Below are positions 21,001-23,640 of a stretch of DNA of 23,640 nt, in pieces. Below the pieces are notes generated by a model. It ran no database searches, had not been told where the DNA came from, and saw only the letters and a list, made by a program, of their open reading frames with translations. How positions within the stretch are numbered: position 1 is the stretch's first letter; the number at the start of each line of letters is the position of its first letter. Made by a program: the position numbers and the translations under genes. This stretch comes from a virus, in the IMG/VR virus record IMGVR_UViG_3300042549_001196, positions 1 through 23,640 of that record; one strand, given 5' to 3'.

Positions 21001-22802
21001 GAAGCAGTAAGTCTTCTGAGTTGGCGCACATCAGGAATGTAGTAGTCGTGCTGTGCGAATTCGGATGTTAAACCTGGGCCTGCCCATGTAACGTCGTTTC
21101 CGGCAACCGGAGGAAGTCCGTTCATTTTGTTGAATGAACCCCAGTCTTGGATGTCTGATGATTCGTCACCAGCAAATCTTGATTGGCTATCTCTAAGTTT
21201 TTTTACGCCATCAAATACTGCATCAACAATTTCACGATGCACCGATTCTGTGCCGATTTCAATTTCTGCTGTCTTGGCTTTTCTGTCAAGTTTTGTAATA
21301 TATGCAGCTTCACCAGAGTCGGTAACTACACGTTGACCAACAACAAAGTTTCTATCAAAAGCATTTTGGTGACTTTTTAATGTTGAAAGGTCGGCAGTTT
21401 TTTGTTCAGCAGCTTTGAATCCGCTAGAAGATTTACGTATTGCTTCATCAAATCTGTTGGTAAAATTTTCAATTTTGTTTGGATTCTTTTCTACCATCAC
21501 CGCAGCAGCTTGGTTAAGTAATGACCGTGCTTGGGTTGGTTCAACAAGAGACAGTTTTAACATGCGGTCAATAGTGTCAAGGTGTTTGATTTGGTCAGCA
21601 GGGCTTTCTGCTTTGAACAAGTTAAAACTACGGTTCGGGACATAAGCATATGCTCGTGAAACTTTACGGCCAAGAGCGTGTTGGTTTAGATATTTGTCCC
21701 TATTGGCGAGAGACATGTAAACCTTTTTTCCACCCTTAATGTCCCCAGTGTCTACAAGACCCTTGTGTGTCCCAAGTTGGTCAAGAAGCATAAGTCGAAT
21801 CTTGTTTGGGTCTGATTCTTTAGCCAAATTCAAAGCAAGTTGTGGTTCAATTTTTTTACCAAACAAACTCCATACACTAGAAAAATCATTAGTTTCAGCG
21901 GTGCGTTCAATAACACGTTGAGCATGGGCAGTGCCAAACCAGCGGTTTGCTTTTTCAAAATCAACTTGACTTCCAACAAGGATTCCTTTGCGGGCATCAT
22001 CAATTTCTTTAGCTGTCATTTTGGTTGCATTGATGACGGTTGAGCCTTTGCCTACCGACTCTAAGGCACGGGCAGTACCGGCTACAACGCGACCACCTTT
22101 TCCTGCTTCTTCAGCAGCAACAATGGCACCTTTAACTTGTTTGGCACCTGGGATTGTGGGGACAGCAAGTGCTGTAGCGGCATCAAAAACGCCAGACATG
22201 AGGTTGAAACCTAGAGTGTCGGGAGTAAAAACTGTGCTGGCAAGTCCACGGCCAATAGTCCACGCATGTCCACCGATAGTTCCACGATACTCACGTGCGC
22301 GTTGCGCTTGAAGTTGGCGGGCTTTCCCACCCAAAAAATACCCTGTGCCTGCTTCGGTATCGTTTTTAATTAACGACCCTAAATCTGTTGATGCAAACCA
22401 TCCATCAATGCTGGAGTTGTTATCAAATGCTTGCGCAGCGGTGCCTTGGATAACGTCAAGAGGAAGGTTTAATGCTGCAAAGCCGTATCGTGAACCAGTT
22501 TTAACTTTGTCCATTACATTGCGTTGGTACCATGTTTTTTGTTTTGGTGGTTCAGTAGCAGAAACTAAAGAAACGCCAGTTGCGTGAGGATAAATTTTGT
22601 TGATGATGTCGTTAGACATACCTGATTTAGCCATTGCAAGTTTTACACCAAGAGTTAAACCAGGGTATGCGCCATGTATTTCACCAAGGCGAGTAGCTGT
22701 TTGTGGGGTGGCTGTTGATTTGAATTGCTCAACTTTTGCGTTCTCTGATTGGAGGGTGTCAAAAATTACTTTATCTACAGCAAAGCTATTTGTTTTAGTC
22801 AC
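18054..22802 (-). CDS. Giant virion protein, probable internal/ejection protein, 1582 aa
   Basis: The start codon is GTG (22802), overlapping the upstream TAG by one base. It is by far the largest gene here. The product is mostly helical with no tape-measure heptads. Two short SH3/KOW-like beta segments stand out, near residues 483-515 (VVGQRVVTDSGEAAYITKLD) and 890-925 (AIGERVIYKQGERRLAQGEI). Around 640-660, FWRPIVTLTMGNFVRNTVDS recalls large fused structural proteins of actinophages. The C-terminus has repeated Tyr/Pro helices (KYPGYAQMVYD; KYPEFARVYDRLLSK). No MuF, protease or lysozyme motif was seen. Position upstream of scaffold and capsid and size comparable to T7 gp16 favour an ejected core protein; this is inference. 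Confidence 0.7.
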   Translation of the reverse strand: MTKTNSFAVDKVIFDTLQSENAKVEQFKSTATPQTATRLGEIHGAYPGLTLGVKLAMAKSGMSNDIINKIYPHATGVSLVSATEPPKQKTWYQRNVMDKVKTGSRYGFAALNLPLDVIQGTAAQAFDNNSSIDGWFASTDLGSLIKNDTEAGTGYFLGGKARQLQAQRAREYRGTIGGHAWTIGRGLASTVFTPDTLGFNLMSGVFDAATALAVPTIPGAKQVKGAIVAAEEAGKGGRVVAGTARALESVGKGSTVINATKMTAKEIDDARKGILVGSQVDFEKANRWFGTAHAQRVIERTAETNDFSSVWSLFGKKIEPQLALNLAKESDPNKIRLMLLDQLGTHKGLVDTGDIKGGKKVYMSLANRDKYLNQHALGRKVSRAYAYVPNRSFNLFKAESPADQIKHLDTIDRMLKLSLVEPTQARSLLNQAAAVMVEKNPNKIENFTNRFDEAIRKSSSGFKAAEQKTADLSTLKSHQNAFDRNFVVGQRVVTDSGEAAYITKLDRKAKTAEIEIGTESVHREIVDAVFDGVKKLRDSQSRFAGDESSDIQDWGSFNKMNGLPPVAGNDVTWAGPGLTSEFAQHDYYIPDVRQLRRLTASKPINWVIAKQGVVGDPNIKALVEAGQLRVPFSALVNLQEDFWRPIVTLTMGNFVRNTVDSQLMIALSSKPVSSLFRHPFHYLSLTGVPVVGKGPRYKFADLFGRNFDAEVSVNQLSDAQEAKKFVTTQALNSRYQDPVTAWRKATRLGNFTARTKNIDTPADYIRGHADEIGKLNADWLARTLANKSNGDVTPEDILIMIKRKDKDAIKWFDTMKQYYKDGRATFDKTKPSREEAWGTQSIDLTDDQNLLAHIGEIQSRLDYITGKNPELYDIIAQGKVKELNITSALIEQGKVAIGERVIYKQGERRLAQGEITGINQASGEITVRPFAFVDGEATPELTKRLGDASIYDDPNMPPRVVAEIIDPRTPESSTLKDSMSRVTDLFHGKLYNTPIATMERSPVFREIYYTWVNKLADSLDKASINQIINDITKRATSSGKRPELMVGKETWAKLQDLQSGARKSYGTINAAELNAFAAGQAVDDTMKMFYNAVDRRNGVDAMRIISPFAQQWAEFIGRMSNLAFNPINASGPSIIPDVNVLRKGQLIVHGATTGDPDQNGRGFVYKDPQSGQWSFTFPLSGHLTRALFGVESPINASVKGIGQGLDWKPGLGPVATWSVSKLLPDSPSTDTIRSILLPFGERGSLNQALIPTWITKVLDGLTGNEGSTIFMNTLVETMQALSATGKYNTSDSNDRERLMNDAKTQARYLSILRGLTQFTGPASGSYDPKIHAKGGDVYTSVLAQAFREMQTKDYDTAVINFIDVFGEDAFTYMGNKTKSLYGGLDASKQFGDFQRTNKGLFNQFRDVAGFFGPVGTDFDQTVYQRQLAAGERKKLSPEEMLASAEQTVGMAYYRTLRAQFPDSMDDEQQQYMSQYRDMLNAKYPGYAQMVYDPNKVPKQIESLIKAAARPDLDNNNVALAVRNYAAVRQEALVEASNRGLSSLKSEKVSDLQNYLASYARALTEKYPEFARVYDRLLSKEVE

Positions 22803-23188
22803 TATGCACCTTCATTAAGTAATGAAGACAACAAATTACCCAAATCAGTATTAGGGAATTGACGGTATAAAACTTTTAGTTCTTCCAATGAATCATTAAA
22901 CCCTGGGGCAACAATAGGAATACCCGCTTGTGCCGTGTTTGGTCCAGCACCAAAATCCATACCGGCAGTGATTGGTTCGTTTGGGCGTTCCGTCATGCGG
23001 TCTAACGCACCCATAGAACCAGGTGCAATACCTTGTGGCATCATAGAAGCAGGCGAGGCACCCATTGGTACAGCCTGTTGAGCAGCTATTTGTTTTCCTG
23101 CTTCACCATATGCTTGGCCTTTAGCTGCTGTTGCAGCAATCTTTGCCGCAGGATTCTGCAAGTCGGTACGGTTTGAATAGTCAGACAT
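22802..23188 (-). CDS. Small Ala/Pro/Met-rich hypothetical, 128 aa
   Basis: The N-terminus (NPAAKIAATAAKGQAYGEAG) is an Ala/Lys helix. The middle is disordered and rich in Pro, Met and Gly (PMGASPASMMPQGIAPGSMG), and the last 25 residues are a helix (SLEELKVLYRQFPNTDLG then LLSSLLNEGA). It starts at an ATG sharing a base with the previous TAA and ends in the TAG that overlaps the giant gene's GTG. Small disordered proteins between portal and internal protein genes are often virion-associated. Function not known. Confidence 0.72.
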   Translation of the reverse strand: MSDYSNRTDLQNPAAKIAATAAKGQAYGEAGKQIAAQQAVPMGASPASMMPQGIAPGSMGALDRMTERPNEPITAGMDFGAGPNTAQAGIPIVAPGFNDSLEELKVLYRQFPNTDLGNLLSSLLNEGA

Positions 23189-23634
23189 TAAGCCCCCAAT
23201 TGATTAGCAAGTGCCATTACACCGCCAGGTGATTGTGGTTGTGCAGAAGCACCCGCACCCCCACCAAGACGACCAAGTAAATCTCCAAGTTGCGGAGGAC
23301 CAGCAGGTCCACCCACGCCAGCTTCCATACCCATGCCAGGCATTGACAATCCAGGTTGTGCTTCTGGTGAACCAGCAGGAACCTGTGCAGCTTGACGTTC
23401 TTGTGCGCGTTTCTGTGCAGCCATGATTGCTTCAGAAAGACTCATCTTGTTAGATGCAACTTGCATAGCAATATACGCTAAATCGTCTGGCTGGTATGGA
23501 CCGTTAGGGTCTGCGGCTTGTGTCTGGATAGAAGACAACAATGCTGCTTCGATACCTTCAGAAACAAGACGGTCTTTCTCTAGTTCTGGGTCTGAGATGA
23601 GAGGGTCTGCTTCACGGGCTGATTCTTTAGACAT
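23188..23634 (-). CDS. Hypothetical protein, helical with Gly/Pro-rich C-terminus, 148 aa
   Basis: The N-terminal 80 residues are acidic and helical (DPELEKDRLVSEGIEAALLS; DLAYIAMQVASNKMSLSEAI), followed by an Ala/Gln/Arg helix (AQKRAQERQAAQ) and a Gly/Pro/Met-rich tail (GMGMEAGVGGPAGPPQLGD). It looks like a small virion-associated or portal-accessory protein by pattern only. The stop (TAA) overlaps the next ATG. The start lies 6 bases from the right edge, so any upstream gene, expected to be portal or terminase, is outside the window. Confidence 0.7.
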   Translation of the reverse strand: MSKESAREADPLISDPELEKDRLVSEGIEAALLSSIQTQAADPNGPYQPDDLAYIAMQVASNKMSLSEAIMAAQKRAQERQAAQVPAGSPEAQPGLSMPGMGMEAGVGGPAGPPQLGDLLGRLGGGAGASAQPQSPGGVMALANQLGA

Positions 23635-23640
23635 AAGCCC

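Noticed and set aside
588-23634. Possible CRISPR array, tRNA, integrase or attachment site
   Set aside because: No regularly spaced repeats with unique spacers, no cloverleaf-like segment and no recombinase motif were seen. The regular repeats present are the in-frame protein repeats.

Overview
The window is one strand-biased block of a tailed bacteriophage genome. Every gene I accept is on the minus strand and transcription runs from base 23640 towards base 1. There are no rRNA or tRNA genes, no integrase, and no bacterial housekeeping genes. Best guess: a virulent phage of a freshwater-type actinobacterium. This rests on remembered resemblance of several structural proteins (the 523-aa protein, the 90-aa CxxC protein, the N4-gp56-type coat protein) to actinobacteriophage families, and of the secreted Thr/Ser-rich protein's C-terminal segment to freshwater actinobacterial proteins. 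No searches were possible. No tape-measure gene is visible and an adaptor-like protein sits beside a large propeller-like tail protein, so a short (podovirus-like) tail is likely but not proven. Terminase and portal are absent and presumably lie beyond base 23640.

Layout in the direction of transcription. (1) 23634-15018: six genes joined by one-base stop/start overlaps (TAATG or TAGTG). They encode two small proteins, a 1582-aa giant, and 206-, 523- and 281-aa proteins, probably internal virion or ejection proteins. (2) 15017-13355: a 136-base leader with two hairpins, then the scaffold, the major capsid protein and a strong factor-independent terminator. (3) 13340-3570: two small conserved proteins, an Ig/BppU-like protein, a collagen-like fibre, a polyglycine adhesin, an AT-rich protein of unknown function, a GC-rich glycosyltransferase, an adaptor-like protein, a 626-aa tail protein and a collar-domain fibre with His-x-His motifs. 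(4) 3554-1145: a lysis and envelope region. It has a holin-like protein, a secreted Thr/Ser-rich protein, a 56-aa membrane protein, an M15-type peptidase endolysin, and 38-aa and 76-aa membrane proteins. (5) 1128-588: three small proteins, one a zinc ribbon. (6) A putative promoter with an overlapping dyad, then a YqaJ/lambda-exo type recombination nuclease that runs off the left edge. It probably begins the early DNA-metabolism block.

Functionally, region 1 supplies proteins packaged with or ejected alongside DNA, region 2 builds the head, region 3 builds the tail and a set of at least three different host-contact fibres, and region 4 releases progeny. The 56-, 38-, 46- and 41-aa genes are short and easy to miss; they are supported by tight spacing, overlaps and residue patterns rather than length.
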